Positions 34,040-43,043 of a stretch of 64,000 nucleotides of DNA are shown one piece after another (position 1 is the first letter of the stretch; each line of letters begins with the position of its first letter). Under the pieces are notes generated by a model that did not search any database, was not told the origin of the DNA, and worked only from the letters and a program-made list of their open reading frames with translations. A program made the translations under genes and the position numbers. Origin of the DNA: UBA1361 sp041656375 (GTDB taxonomy: Bacteria > Bacillota_I > Bacilli_A > RFN20 > CAG-826); contig CAYPGR010000004.1 of assembly GCA_964410505.1 (NCBI GenBank), positions 1 through 64,000 of the forward strand. The letters are read 5' to 3'.

Positions 34040-34651
34040 ATGAATCTACCAAATAAACTAACAACGATTAGAATGGGACTTGTTGTCCTCCTCATTATTT
34101 TTTTACTTATCCCTTATGAAGCACTTGGGATGACCATGCCGATTGTTTTCGGTAATGTGAGCCTTTTATACTTTATCGGTGCGATTGTATTTTTAGTTGC
34201 CTCTATTACGGACTATTTTGATGGCTACCTTGCCCGGAAATTTAACCTGATTACAAATTATGGTAAATTCATGGACCCCATCGCTGATAAATTGTTAGTT
34301 AATTCACTTTTGATTATTCTAATTAGTCCGCAAATGACTGGGCAAATCGGGGTATTGCCGCTATTTGTCATCTTGATGATTGGTCGTGATATTGTGGTTG
34401 ATGGTTTTCGGCTCGTGGCGGCGAACCAAAACAAAGTTTTGGCCGCAAATATTTTTGGGAAACTTAAAACCGTTTTACAAATGGTGGCGATTACGATGTA
34501 TTTATTTAATGATTTTCCGTTCTCACTTCTTTATGGCACGGCTTTCCCATATGTTAGTTTTATCATGATGGGACTTGCCACGGTGGTGTCTCTACTTTCT
34601 GGCTTTATTTACATTTTTCAAAACATGAGTGTATTAAAGGAATCAAAATGA
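34040..34651 (+). CDS. pgsA: Phosphatidylglycerophosphate synthase
   Basis: A 203-residue membrane protein. The CDP-alcohol phosphotransferase motif is intact: TDYFDGYLARKFNLITNYG followed by KFMDPIADK (about residues 57-82). It joins CDP-diacylglycerol and glycerol-3-phosphate. AAAGGAG precedes the start. The pgsA-cinA-recA order is that of B. subtilis. It overlaps cinA by 4 bases. Confidence 0.95.
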   Translation: MNLPNKLTTIRMGLVVLLIIFLLIPYEALGMTMPIVFGNVSLLYFIGAIVFLVASITDYFDGYLARKFNLITNYGKFMDPIADKLLVNSLLIILISPQMTGQIGVLPLFVILMIGRDIVVDGFRLVAANQNKVLAANIFGKLKTVLQMVAITMYLFNDFPFSLLYGTAFPYVSFIMMGLATVVSLLSGFIYIFQNMSVLKESK

Positions 34652-35118
34652 AGAATCATTTAATTCTAGAAAAGATGATGGATCTCGGTTTAAAACTCGG
34701 CAGTGTTGAATCATTTACCGGTGGCCTTTTTGCATCAACTGTTGTTAATTATCCCGGGGTTTCTTCGATTTTTAAAGGAAGTGTCGTTGCTTACCAAGAT
34801 GATGTTAAACATCGGGTCCTAAAAATATCGGAAACTGATTTAAAAAAATATGGCGCAGTCTCGAGCGTTGTCGCCCTTGAAATGGCGCGTAACGGCCAAA
34901 AATTACTCGATGTTGATTTTTGTATTGCGTTTACAGGCAATGCGGGTCCGACGAGTGTGGATGAACATGATGTTGGTGAAGTGTTTATCGCCCTTGCCTA
35001 TCGAGAGGATGAAATCCTTGTTCATTTTAAGATTAAAGGTGATCGTCAAAAAGTGCGGACCGAAGCCGTTGAACGTGGTTTTGAGATTCTTGATCGTGTA
35101 TTAGAAAATTACAAATAG
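34648..35118 (+). CDS. cinA: CinA C-terminal-domain protein (PncC-type amidase)
   Basis: 156 residues, corresponding only to the C-terminal half of CinA. ESFTGGLFAS (about 19), GSVVAYQD, and AFTGNAGPT (about 108) are the family marks. B. subtilis CinA also has a large N-terminal MoaB-like domain that is absent here. The C-terminal domain deamidates nicotinamide mononucleotide for NAD recycling; that activity is inferred from the family. It lies between pgsA and recA. Confidence 0.9.
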   Translation: MKNHLILEKMMDLGLKLGSVESFTGGLFASTVVNYPGVSSIFKGSVVAYQDDVKHRVLKISETDLKKYGAVSSVVALEMARNGQKLLDVDFCIAFTGNAGPTSVDEHDVGEVFIALAYREDEILVHFKIKGDRQKVRTEAVERGFEILDRVLENYK

Positions 35119-35146
35119 ATGTATTTATAAATAAGGAGATATAAAT

Positions 35147-36127
35147 ATGGCAAAGAATGAAGATAAGAATATATTAGCCGAGACCCTAAAAGAAATCGAA
35201 AAATCTTTTGGGAAAGGCGCGATTATGAAACTTGGCGATCGCCCCGTTGTTAATGTTGATGTTATCCCGACGGGATCATTATTAATTGACCAAGCGCTTG
35301 GCGTTGGCGGCTACCCCAAAGGCCGAATTATTGAAATTTTCGGACCTGAAAGTAGTGGTAAAACAACCCTCGCATTACATGCCATTGCCGAATGTCAAAA
35401 GAAAGGTGGCCAAGCGGCATTCGTTGACGCTGAACACGCCATCGATCCTATTTATGCAAAAAATTTAGGCATTAATATTGATGAACTTATTTTGGCCCAA
35501 CCGGATTCCGGAGAACAAGCACTTGAGATTGTTGTTCGGTTAGCGGAAAGTGGCGTGATCGACTTAATCATTGTTGATAGTGTCGCCGCTTTAGTGCCTG
35601 AAGCCGAACTAACTGGCGAGATGGGTGATAATCAAGTTGGCGCACAAGCACGGTTGATGTCGAAAGCTATGCGTAAATTAGCGGGTGTTTTAAACAAAGC
35701 AGAATGTACAGTTATCTTTATCAATCAACTCCGGGAAAAAGTGGGTGTCATCTATGGTAATCCGGAAGTCACTTCTGGTGGCCGCGCCCTTAAATTCTAT
35801 TCATCGATCCGCATTGATATTCGTCGGGGTGAAGCCATTAAACAAGGGCCAAAACTCGTGGGTAATCAAGCAAAGATTCGGATTGTAAAAAATAAAGTTG
35901 CACCCCCATTTGCCGCGTGTGAAATTGATATCATTTACGGTAAAGGGATTTCGAAGATTGGGGAGATTATTGAACTCTCAGTTGAAAAGGGATTCATTAA
36001 AAAATCAGGTTCTTGGTATGAATACGATGGTCAAAAAATCGGTCAAGGAAAAGAAGCTGCCCAAAACTATATTCTTGAACGCGAAGAACTACTAATCAAG
36101 TTAGAAGCCGCGGTTCGCGCCGCTTAA
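35147..36127 (+). CDS. recA: Recombinase RecA
   Basis: 326 residues. Walker A is GPESSGKTT, the L1/L2 region includes EMGDNQVGAQARLMSKAMRK, and FINQLREKVGV is the Walker B-adjacent motif. The C-terminal domain is somewhat shorter than in E. coli and less acidic. It forms filaments for recombination and SOS induction. AAGGAGAT is the ribosome site; a terminator follows. Confidence 0.98.
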   Translation: MAKNEDKNILAETLKEIEKSFGKGAIMKLGDRPVVNVDVIPTGSLLIDQALGVGGYPKGRIIEIFGPESSGKTTLALHAIAECQKKGGQAAFVDAEHAIDPIYAKNLGINIDELILAQPDSGEQALEIVVRLAESGVIDLIIVDSVAALVPEAELTGEMGDNQVGAQARLMSKAMRKLAGVLNKAECTVIFINQLREKVGVIYGNPEVTSGGRALKFYSSIRIDIRRGEAIKQGPKLVGNQAKIRIVKNKVAPPFAACEIDIIYGKGISKIGEIIELSVEKGFIKKSGSWYEYDGQKIGQGKEAAQNYILEREELLIKLEAAVRAA

Positions 36128-36152
36128 TTGGCCTAACTTAGATGAAAAAATT

Positions 36153-36179
36153 AACCTCGGAATAGTTCCGAGGTTTTTT
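36153..36179 (+). terminator. recA terminator
   Basis: AACCTCGGAA and TTCCGAGGTT form a 10 bp stem with loop TAG, followed by a T run. Confidence 0.9.
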
Positions 36180-36211
36180 AAATGCAATCACTTTTATAAT
36201 ATTTGCAATCT

Positions 36212-36262
36212 TGTTATAATCTAAATGCGCACAAAGTGCGTTCACCTAAACAAGTTGTTAGG
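36212..36262 (+). promoter_or_regulatory. Promoter and structured leader of rny
   Basis: Extended -10 TG-T-TATAAT at 36212-36220. The transcript would begin near 36227 and carry a leader of about 170 bases before rny. Two small hairpins lie at its 5' end: CGCAC/GTGCG (36228-36240) and CCTAA/TTAGG (36245-36262). The rest of the leader is AT-rich with no open reading frame or known riboswitch that I can see. Confidence 0.55.
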
Positions 36263-36397
36263 TTATTAATTCACTTGATTAAAAATTATTAAAAAATTAA
36301 AAATTTAGCATTAATGATGTAGCAATAATTGTTTAGAAAATAACTATTTTAAGTTTGGTTTCAAACAAAAATAACAACAACGAAAGAAGGAAAAAAT

Positions 36398-37948
36398 ATG
36401 GAATGGTTATATTATTTGCTATTTCTTCTTGTCGGACTTGGAATTGGGATTGGATTATTCTTCCTTATCCCAGCCTTTAAAGCAAAACAAGCATTTGCAA
36501 AAGCACAAAAAACAATTAAAGAAGCAGAAATTAAGGCCGAACACATTGTTAAGAGTGCGGAATTAGATGCAAAGCAATTCGTTTATGAAGGAAAACAAGA
36601 ACTCGAAAGAGCTGGCAAAGAACGACGTGCCCAAATTAGTGAGTTAGAAAGACTCCTGACCGATCGCGAAAAGGGCATTGAACGTCGCGATCAATTACTC
36701 TTAAGCAAAGAGCAATCTTTAGATGCTCGTCATGAAAATCTCAATGGCAAAATCAAAGAAGCAGATGAACTTAAAAAGCAACTTCAAGTACGGATTGATT
36801 CAATTATTTCCGAACTAGAAAAAGTTGCCCAAATGACGGTAAGTGAAGCACGCACAGAACTCTTCAGTCGCGTCGACGCCAAGCTTGAAAAAGAAATCGC
36901 CCTTTACATTAAACAACGTGAAGATGAAGCCGATATTCAAGTGAACGATAGGGCCCGTGATATCCTTGCAAATACCATTGCACGGTATAGTCAAGAAGTG
37001 ACCACTGAAAGAACGGTAAGTGCCGTTAGCTTACCAAGTGATGAAATGAAGGGTCGTATCATCGGTCGTGAAGGCCGTAATATTCGCTCGTTAGAACAAT
37101 TACTTGGGGTCGATATTTTAATTGACGATACTCCTGAAGTGATTACGGTTTCATGCTTTGATCCAATTCGGCGTGAAACAGCAAGACGGACGATTGAGAT
37201 CTTAGTTAAAGACGGCCGTATTCAACCAAGTCGGATTGAAGAAGTCGTTGCCAAAGCAAAAGAAGAATTAGATGAAGTGATTTTAAAAGCAGGTAAAGAT
37301 GCTTTAGCGGAATTAGGAATTCCAAACGTTCACCGCGAAATGATTCCTTTTGTTGGTCGTTTAAAATATCGGACCTCATACGGACAAAGTGCACTAAAAC
37401 ATAGTATTGAAGTCGCACATTTATGTGGGATTATGGCCGCGGAACTTGGTCTTGATGTAACTAAAGCAAAACGAGCGGGGCTTTTCCATGATATTGGGAA
37501 GTCAGCTGACTTTGAATTAGAAGGTAGTCACGTTGAAGTCGGGGCGCGCCTTGCGAAAAAGTACAATGAACCAGATTACGTCATTGATGGCATTGAAAGT
37601 CATCATGGTGATAAAGAATCACGCTTCATTTTCAGTCAACTTGTCATCGCTGCGGACACATTAAGTGCTGCCCGTCCTGGTGCAAGAACTGAAACATTAG
37701 AAAATTATATTAAACGTCTTGAACAACTTGAAGCAATTTGTAAATCATATGATGGCGTTCAAACAAGCTACGCCATGCAAAGCGGACGCGAAGTCCGGGT
37801 AATGGTTTATCCTGATAAAGTTGATGATGTAATGGTTAATAAGTTAGTTCGTGATATTCGTGAAAGAATTGAAAATGAAATGACCTACCCTGGCCAAATT
37901 AAAGTTTCAGTGATTCGTGAATACCGTGCCAACGATGTCGCAAAATAA
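36398..37948 (+). CDS. rny: Ribonuclease Y
   Basis: 516 residues: an N-terminal membrane helix (about 3-25), a long coiled coil (about 30-200), a KH domain (about 205-270, GRIIGREGRNIR) and an HD domain (about 330-430, HDIGK and HHGD). It is the membrane-anchored endonuclease that starts mRNA decay in Firmicutes. GAAAGAAGGA lies upstream. The stop overlaps the ymdB start (AATAATG). Confidence 0.97.
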   Translation: MEWLYYLLFLLVGLGIGIGLFFLIPAFKAKQAFAKAQKTIKEAEIKAEHIVKSAELDAKQFVYEGKQELERAGKERRAQISELERLLTDREKGIERRDQLLLSKEQSLDARHENLNGKIKEADELKKQLQVRIDSIISELEKVAQMTVSEARTELFSRVDAKLEKEIALYIKQREDEADIQVNDRARDILANTIARYSQEVTTERTVSAVSLPSDEMKGRIIGREGRNIRSLEQLLGVDILIDDTPEVITVSCFDPIRRETARRTIEILVKDGRIQPSRIEEVVAKAKEELDEVILKAGKDALAELGIPNVHREMIPFVGRLKYRTSYGQSALKHSIEVAHLCGIMAAELGLDVTKAKRAGLFHDIGKSADFELEGSHVEVGARLAKKYNEPDYVIDGIESHHGDKESRFIFSQLVIAADTLSAARPGARTETLENYIKRLEQLEAICKSYDGVQTSYAMQSGREVRVMVYPDKVDDVMVNKLVRDIRERIENEMTYPGQIKVSVIREYRANDVAK

Positions 37949-38739
37949 TGATTAAGATTTTGTTTATCGGTGATATAGTCGGAAAAGCAGGGCGAGAAAC
38001 ACTCGCCCATTTTCTGCCTTCACTCCGCAAAGAACATGACTTCGATCTTGTTATCGCCAACGGTGAAAATGCGACGCATGGTCGCGGTCTTAGTAAAAAA
38101 CATTATCGTGAATTAATGAATCTGGGCATCGATGCCTTTACCCTTGGTAATCATTTTGATGACCGTGAAGAAATTCGCTCGCTTTTACCTGAAGTGAATA
38201 ACATTGCGCGACCCCTTAACTTAATTGCGAATTATCCAGGGTCAGGTTCAATCGAAGTGACAACTAAAAAAGGCGTTAAAGTGCGGATTACGAATATCCT
38301 TGGTCAAGCGTTTATGAAAGAAATCATAACCAGCCCGTATGTAGCCTTGAAGATGATTGAAAATGAACATGTAAAATCGATTCATATTGTCGACTATCAT
38401 GCGGAAGCGACCGCTGAAAAGATGACCATTGCATGGGAGTTTGCGGGGCGCATAAGTGCTTTACTTGGAACCCATACCCATGTGCAAACGGTAGACGCTC
38501 GGGTTTTACCCGGTGGGACGGCCTATATTAGTGATGTGGGCATGACGGGAGCTTATAACGGGATTATTGGGGCCGAGCGAACCTCGGTTATTCAAAAAGT
38601 ATGGTTTGATAAAAAGAAACCCTTCAATTACGATAATAGTGATGATGCCTGCCAATTTAGTGCAGTGATGATGACGTTTGATGAAACAACATATCAGGCC
38701 TTAACAATTACCCCAATCTATCAAATCTGGAACAAATAA
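37948..38739 (+). CDS. ymdB: YmdB-family metallophosphoesterase
   Basis: 263 residues. Metal-binding motifs: GDIVGKAGR (about 7), NGENATHGRG (about 39), GNHFDD (about 66), the His in VDYHAEAT and GTHTHVQT (about 175). B. subtilis YmdB is a cyclic-nucleotide phosphodiesterase tied to RNase Y and multicellular behaviour. The rny-ymdB pair is conserved; spoVS, usually next in spore formers, is missing. Confidence 0.93.
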   Translation: MIKILFIGDIVGKAGRETLAHFLPSLRKEHDFDLVIANGENATHGRGLSKKHYRELMNLGIDAFTLGNHFDDREEIRSLLPEVNNIARPLNLIANYPGSGSIEVTTKKGVKVRITNILGQAFMKEIITSPYVALKMIENEHVKSIHIVDYHAEATAEKMTIAWEFAGRISALLGTHTHVQTVDARVLPGGTAYISDVGMTGAYNGIIGAERTSVIQKVWFDKKKPFNYDNSDDACQFSAVMMTFDETTYQALTITPIYQIWNK

Positions 38740-38740
38740 T

Positions 38741-40186
38741 ATGAACAAAATTATCCAAAATTTACCTTCAATGAATCAAGCACGTAATCGGCGGCCGCAA
38801 CGGATTGATTACGAATGTTTTACGTTAGATATTCCCCGTCACGTCAAAGAAACCCTCCATGGCAAGGCGTTTCTTATTCGAACCTTTGGCTGTCAAGCAA
38901 ACGTCCGCGATGAAGAATCCATGGCGGGACTCCTTTCAGCAGCAGGCATGGTGCGGACCGAAGACATCGCCCTGGCGAGTGTGATTATTTTAAATACCTG
39001 TGCTATTCGTGAAAATGCTGAACAAAAATTATTTGGTCAAGTCGGCAATTTGAAAGCTTTAAAAGCGGCCAATAATGATTTAATTATTATCGTATCAGGG
39101 TGTATGGTTCAGCAAGAATCGGCCCTTGAGAAATTACAAAAATCATATCCCCAAGTTGATATTTTTATGGGTACTAATGCAATTCATAAGTTGTTAGGTC
39201 TCCTTGAAATGAATCTTGAACACAAGAAAAAAGTTTTTGATATCTCAAGTGAGGATATTACAATCTATGAAGATGTCCCCGTGACACGAATTGCAAAACA
39301 TAAAGCTTTTGTTAATATCACATTTGGCTGTGATAAATTTTGCACGTATTGCATTGTGCCTTATACTCGCGGTAAAGAGCGATCACGTAAACCAAGTGAC
39401 ATCTTAAATGAGTGCAAAATATTAATTGCTTCAGGTTACCAAGAAATTACTCTGGTCGGCCAAAATGTTAACGCCTACGGTTTGGACTTAAAAGACGGAA
39501 CCACATTTAGCCATATTTTAGAAGAGGTCGCAAAGTTAGGAATTCCGCGTCTTCGTTTTATTACGTCACACCCATGGAACTTTGACGATACGATGATTGA
39601 TGTGATTGCGAAGTATCCAAATATCATGAAAAAAATCCATTTACCGCTCCAAAGCGGGAGTGATGAGATTTTAAGACTGATGGGGCGCCGTTATAAAGTG
39701 GCAGATTATTGCGAATTAGTGAGGAAACTTCGGTCAAAAATGCCTGATATTGCCCTCACAACAGACATCATTGTTGGCTTCCCAAATGAAACGGAAGCAC
39801 AGTTTGAAGAGACCCTTAAAATCGTCGATCAAATTAAATATGCAAGTGCCTTTACGTTCATATACTCACCAAGAACAGGTACTCCAGCTGCAAAAATGAT
39901 TGATAATGTGACGAAAGAAGAAAAAAGTAACCGATTTAATCGCTTAAAATTATTAGTCGATGCTCAAACAGAAGAAGACGCCAAAACTTATTTAGGTAAA
40001 GAAGTCTTCGTTTTAGTCGATGGGGCAAGTAAGAAAGATCGTTCGATTTTAAGCGGATATACCGAATCGGATAAAATCGTTCACTTTAAAGGGCCACGCA
40101 ACTTAATTGGTCAAATTGTTAAAGTGAAAATCAGTGCGACGAAAACCTTTGCCTTAGGTGGAGAACTTCTTGATGAAACGCGTTGA
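38741..40186 (+). CDS. miaB: tRNA-2-methylthio-N6-isopentenyladenosine synthase MiaB
   Basis: 481 residues. The N-terminal UPF0004 domain has cysteines in FGCQAN, NTCAIRENA and SGCMVQQ (auxiliary cluster). The radical-SAM site is CDKFCTYC (about 201) followed by TRGKERSR, and a TRAM domain ends the protein. It adds the methylthio group to i6A37, acting after MiaA, whose gene is 5 kb downstream. Confidence 0.96.
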   Translation: MNKIIQNLPSMNQARNRRPQRIDYECFTLDIPRHVKETLHGKAFLIRTFGCQANVRDEESMAGLLSAAGMVRTEDIALASVIILNTCAIRENAEQKLFGQVGNLKALKAANNDLIIIVSGCMVQQESALEKLQKSYPQVDIFMGTNAIHKLLGLLEMNLEHKKKVFDISSEDITIYEDVPVTRIAKHKAFVNITFGCDKFCTYCIVPYTRGKERSRKPSDILNECKILIASGYQEITLVGQNVNAYGLDLKDGTTFSHILEEVAKLGIPRLRFITSHPWNFDDTMIDVIAKYPNIMKKIHLPLQSGSDEILRLMGRRYKVADYCELVRKLRSKMPDIALTTDIIVGFPNETEAQFEETLKIVDQIKYASAFTFIYSPRTGTPAAKMIDNVTKEEKSNRFNRLKLLVDAQTEEDAKTYLGKEVFVLVDGASKKDRSILSGYTESDKIVHFKGPRNLIGQIVKVKISATKTFALGGELLDETR

Positions 40187-40484
40187 TCAGGCCCTCGAAA
40201 ATCTTTTAATTGCGCTTGAGAACGAACCGGTCGTGATTGCTTTTAAAAAAGCCCGCGAACTTGTAACAAATGATGCATTTATCCTTGCTACTGAAACGAA
40301 ATTAAAAGATCTCCAACAAGAAATTACCCGGCATGCCATGGACAAAACGCGTCATGAAAATGCTTTAAACGCTTACACCCTCTTAAAGCAAAAATATGAT
40401 GAACATCCTTATGTTATAAATTACAATAGTCTTTTAAATGATGTCAATGATTTACTACTAACCATTAAAACAATAATTCAGTGA
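40173..40484 (+). CDS. ricA: YmcA/YlbF-family protein (RicA-like)
   Basis: 103 residues from the ATG at 40173, with GGAG upstream; the start lies inside miaB. It is all-helical with charged helices, matching the Com_YlbF family in length and position. In B. subtilis YmcA (RicA) lies between miaB and mutS, and with YlbF and YaaT it steers RNase Y to its substrates. Its location beside rny and ymdB supports that role. Confidence 0.8.
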   Translation: MKRVDQALENLLIALENEPVVIAFKKARELVTNDAFILATETKLKDLQQEITRHAMDKTRHENALNAYTLLKQKYDEHPYVINYNSLLNDVNDLLLTIKTIIQ

Positions 40485-40499
40485 CGCCCTTACCATATA

Positions 40500-40508
40500 T
40501 GGTAAAAT
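40500..40508 (+). promoter_or_regulatory. Extended -10 directly before mutS
   Basis: TG-G-TAAAAT, then six bases (AGCGAT), then the mutS ATG. There is no ribosome site. It sits just after a palindromic ACCATATATGGT (about 40491-40502). A leaderless mutS mRNA is predicted, besides any read-through from upstream. Confidence 0.55.
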
Positions 40509-40514
40509 AGCGAT

Positions 40515-43043
40515 ATGGACAAAGAGAAAAAAGTCGTTTATACGCCGATGATTGAACAATACTTACAGATCAAACGGGAGAATCCCGGTGTTTTAATCAT
40601 GTACCGATTGGGTGACTTTTATGAGTTCTTTTTTGAAGATGCCGAAATCGTTGCCAAAGAACTACAGCTCGTATTAACGAAAAAATCAGCCGGGAACAAT
40701 CGCAAAATCCCTATGTGTGGCATTCCACACCATGCCTATTCACCCTATCTTGCGAAATTAATTGATGCCGGACACAAGGTTGGGATTGTTGAGCAAGTCG
40801 AAGACCCAAGTACGGCAAAAGGCATTGTGAAGCGAGAAATAATCCAGATTGTGACCCCTGGTTCAATTGTTGATTTTGAAGATAGTGAACATAATTTTAT
40901 TGTGGCCGTTGACGCCTTTATTGATAAATTCACTGTGTGTTACGGTGATGTCTCGACTGGAGATATTTATGTCACTTCGTTACCTAGAGAAGAAGCAACC
41001 TTAATTAATTATTTAGGTGGACTATCGGCGAAAGAAATCGTTGTTGATTCCGTATTTAGTAACAAACTATTAGGTGCCATTAAGACCAATTTAAACATTG
41101 TGATTTCTTTTGAAAATCAATTACTTGATGTTAACCAATACGAAGATTTATTTACAGAAGTTCACGATGAAGGTGAACGACAAATTGCCGCTCGTCTTCT
41201 TAGTTATTTAACCAAAGCAAAAAAACGCCAATTATCATATTTTAAACCGATTAAAGTTTCAAAAACGCATTCTTTTTTGCAAATTGATGCCTTTTCGCGA
41301 CTCAATTTAGAATTAACCCGGACAGTTCGGAACGAGACAAAGTATGGTTCATTATTTTGGCTTCTTGATGAAACGACAACCGCGATGGGGAGACGAAAAC
41401 TAAAAGATTTTATTACCCGTCCATCACGGGATTATGAAGAAATTCTGCGGCGACAAAATATCGTGAATAGTTTTATTGTTAACTATCTCACGCGGGCAGA
41501 AATAAAAGAACATTTTGCTGGCATTTATGATTTAGAAAGAATTGTCGCACGTATCGCTTTTGGAAGCGCCAATCCACGCGATTTACTGCGTCTTAAAACA
41601 TCACTTATGGCGCTTGAAAAAGCGCGTCGTCTATTAGGGAAAATACGCGAACCCGAAATGAGTGCGCTATATGATCAACTCGCAAATAATGATCATTTGG
41701 TGACGCTGATTGACGCCGCAATTAGTGAAAATGCCCCGCTTCAAATTAGTGGTGGCGAAATCTTTAAATATGGTTATTATGAACGGCTTGATGAATTAAT
41801 TGATTTATCGCATGGCGGGAAAAAGTGGATTAGTAGTTTCGAGGAGAAAGAAAAGACTAAAACCGGTATTAAAAACTTAAAAGTTGGTTACAATCGCGTT
41901 TTCGGTTATTTTATTGAAATTAGTAATGGGAACTTAAATCAAGTCAAAGATGAATTTGGATATATCCGGAAACAAACAACAAAAAATGGAGAGCGGTTTA
42001 TCAATGAAGCACTTAAAGAACAAGAGACCCTTATTTTAAGTGCTGAAGAAAAAAGACAACAACTTGAAAAAGAATTATTTAATGATTTGCTCAAGAAACT
42101 ACAACAATCAACAAGAGCCCTGCAAAAATGTGCCGATGCCGTCAGTGAAATTGATGTCTTTCTTGCCTTAGCAGAAGTTGCCGTAAATAACTCTTTCGTT
42201 CGTCCCATCTTTAATCATGAGCGGGTGATTGATATTCAAAATGCCCGCCATCCGGTGCTAAGTAAGTTACTCAAAGATCATGCCTTTGTTGCTAATGACA
42301 TCAAACTTGATAAGGAAACGGATGTCTTGATCATCACGGGACCGAATATGGGTGGTAAATCAACACTGATGCGCCAATTAGCGCTTATTGTTGTCATGGC
42401 GCAACTGGGAAGTTTTGTACCTGCAAGTCATGCTAATTTAATGCTCTTTGATCAGATTTTTACACGGATTGGAGCGAGTGATGACCTCATCAGCGGCCAA
42501 TCTACCTTTATGGTGGAAATGATTGAAGCGAACTATGCGCTGCGTAAAGCGACGGAAAACTCACTCTTACTCTTTGATGAAATTGGGCGTGGGACTTCCA
42601 CTTACGATGGAATGGCGCTTGCGTATGCAATGTTAGAATATATTGCTCAAAAGCTTAAAGTTAAAACTTTATTTAGCACCCATTATCATGAAATCACGAC
42701 GATCACGGATCATTTAGCGAATATAAAGAATATTCATGTTGAAGTCAAAGAAGTCGGCAGTAATGTGACCTTTCTATATAAAATTAAAGATGGTCCTATG
42801 AACAAAAGTTATGGGATTAATGTGGCCCGCCTCGCCGGACTCCCCCTTGAGATTTTAAATAATGCACAAAATCATCTTCATACATTTAGTAATACCCCAT
42901 TAAATGAAGCTGAGGCGCCATCGGAATATGTACCGCTTAAACCACTTTGGTACCAACAACTTGAGCAACTTAAAATTGATGAAATGACCCCGCTTGATGC
43001 TTTAGTTCTTCTTAAAAAGATTAAAGATGAAGGTTTTAAATAA
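40515..43043 (+). CDS. mutS: DNA mismatch repair protein MutS
   Basis: 842 residues. The N-terminal mismatch-binding domain has YRLGDFYEFF (the Phe-x-Glu wedge), then connector, lever and clamp domains. The C-terminal ATPase has GPNMGGKST (about 615), ENSLLLFDEIGRGTSTYDG (about 690) and the STHYHE switch. It is full length. Its stop overlaps mutL (TAATG). Confidence 0.97.
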   Translation: MDKEKKVVYTPMIEQYLQIKRENPGVLIMYRLGDFYEFFFEDAEIVAKELQLVLTKKSAGNNRKIPMCGIPHHAYSPYLAKLIDAGHKVGIVEQVEDPSTAKGIVKREIIQIVTPGSIVDFEDSEHNFIVAVDAFIDKFTVCYGDVSTGDIYVTSLPREEATLINYLGGLSAKEIVVDSVFSNKLLGAIKTNLNIVISFENQLLDVNQYEDLFTEVHDEGERQIAARLLSYLTKAKKRQLSYFKPIKVSKTHSFLQIDAFSRLNLELTRTVRNETKYGSLFWLLDETTTAMGRRKLKDFITRPSRDYEEILRRQNIVNSFIVNYLTRAEIKEHFAGIYDLERIVARIAFGSANPRDLLRLKTSLMALEKARRLLGKIREPEMSALYDQLANNDHLVTLIDAAISENAPLQISGGEIFKYGYYERLDELIDLSHGGKKWISSFEEKEKTKTGIKNLKVGYNRVFGYFIEISNGNLNQVKDEFGYIRKQTTKNGERFINEALKEQETLILSAEEKRQQLEKELFNDLLKKLQQSTRALQKCADAVSEIDVFLALAEVAVNNSFVRPIFNHERVIDIQNARHPVLSKLLKDHAFVANDIKLDKETDVLIITGPNMGGKSTLMRQLALIVVMAQLGSFVPASHANLMLFDQIFTRIGASDDLISGQSTFMVEMIEANYALRKATENSLLLFDEIGRGTSTYDGMALAYAMLEYIAQKLKVKTLFSTHYHEITTITDHLANIKNIHVEVKEVGSNVTFLYKIKDGPMNKSYGINVARLAGLPLEILNNAQNHLHTFSNTPLNEAEAPSEYVPLKPLWYQQLEQLKIDEMTPLDALVLLKKIKDEGFK

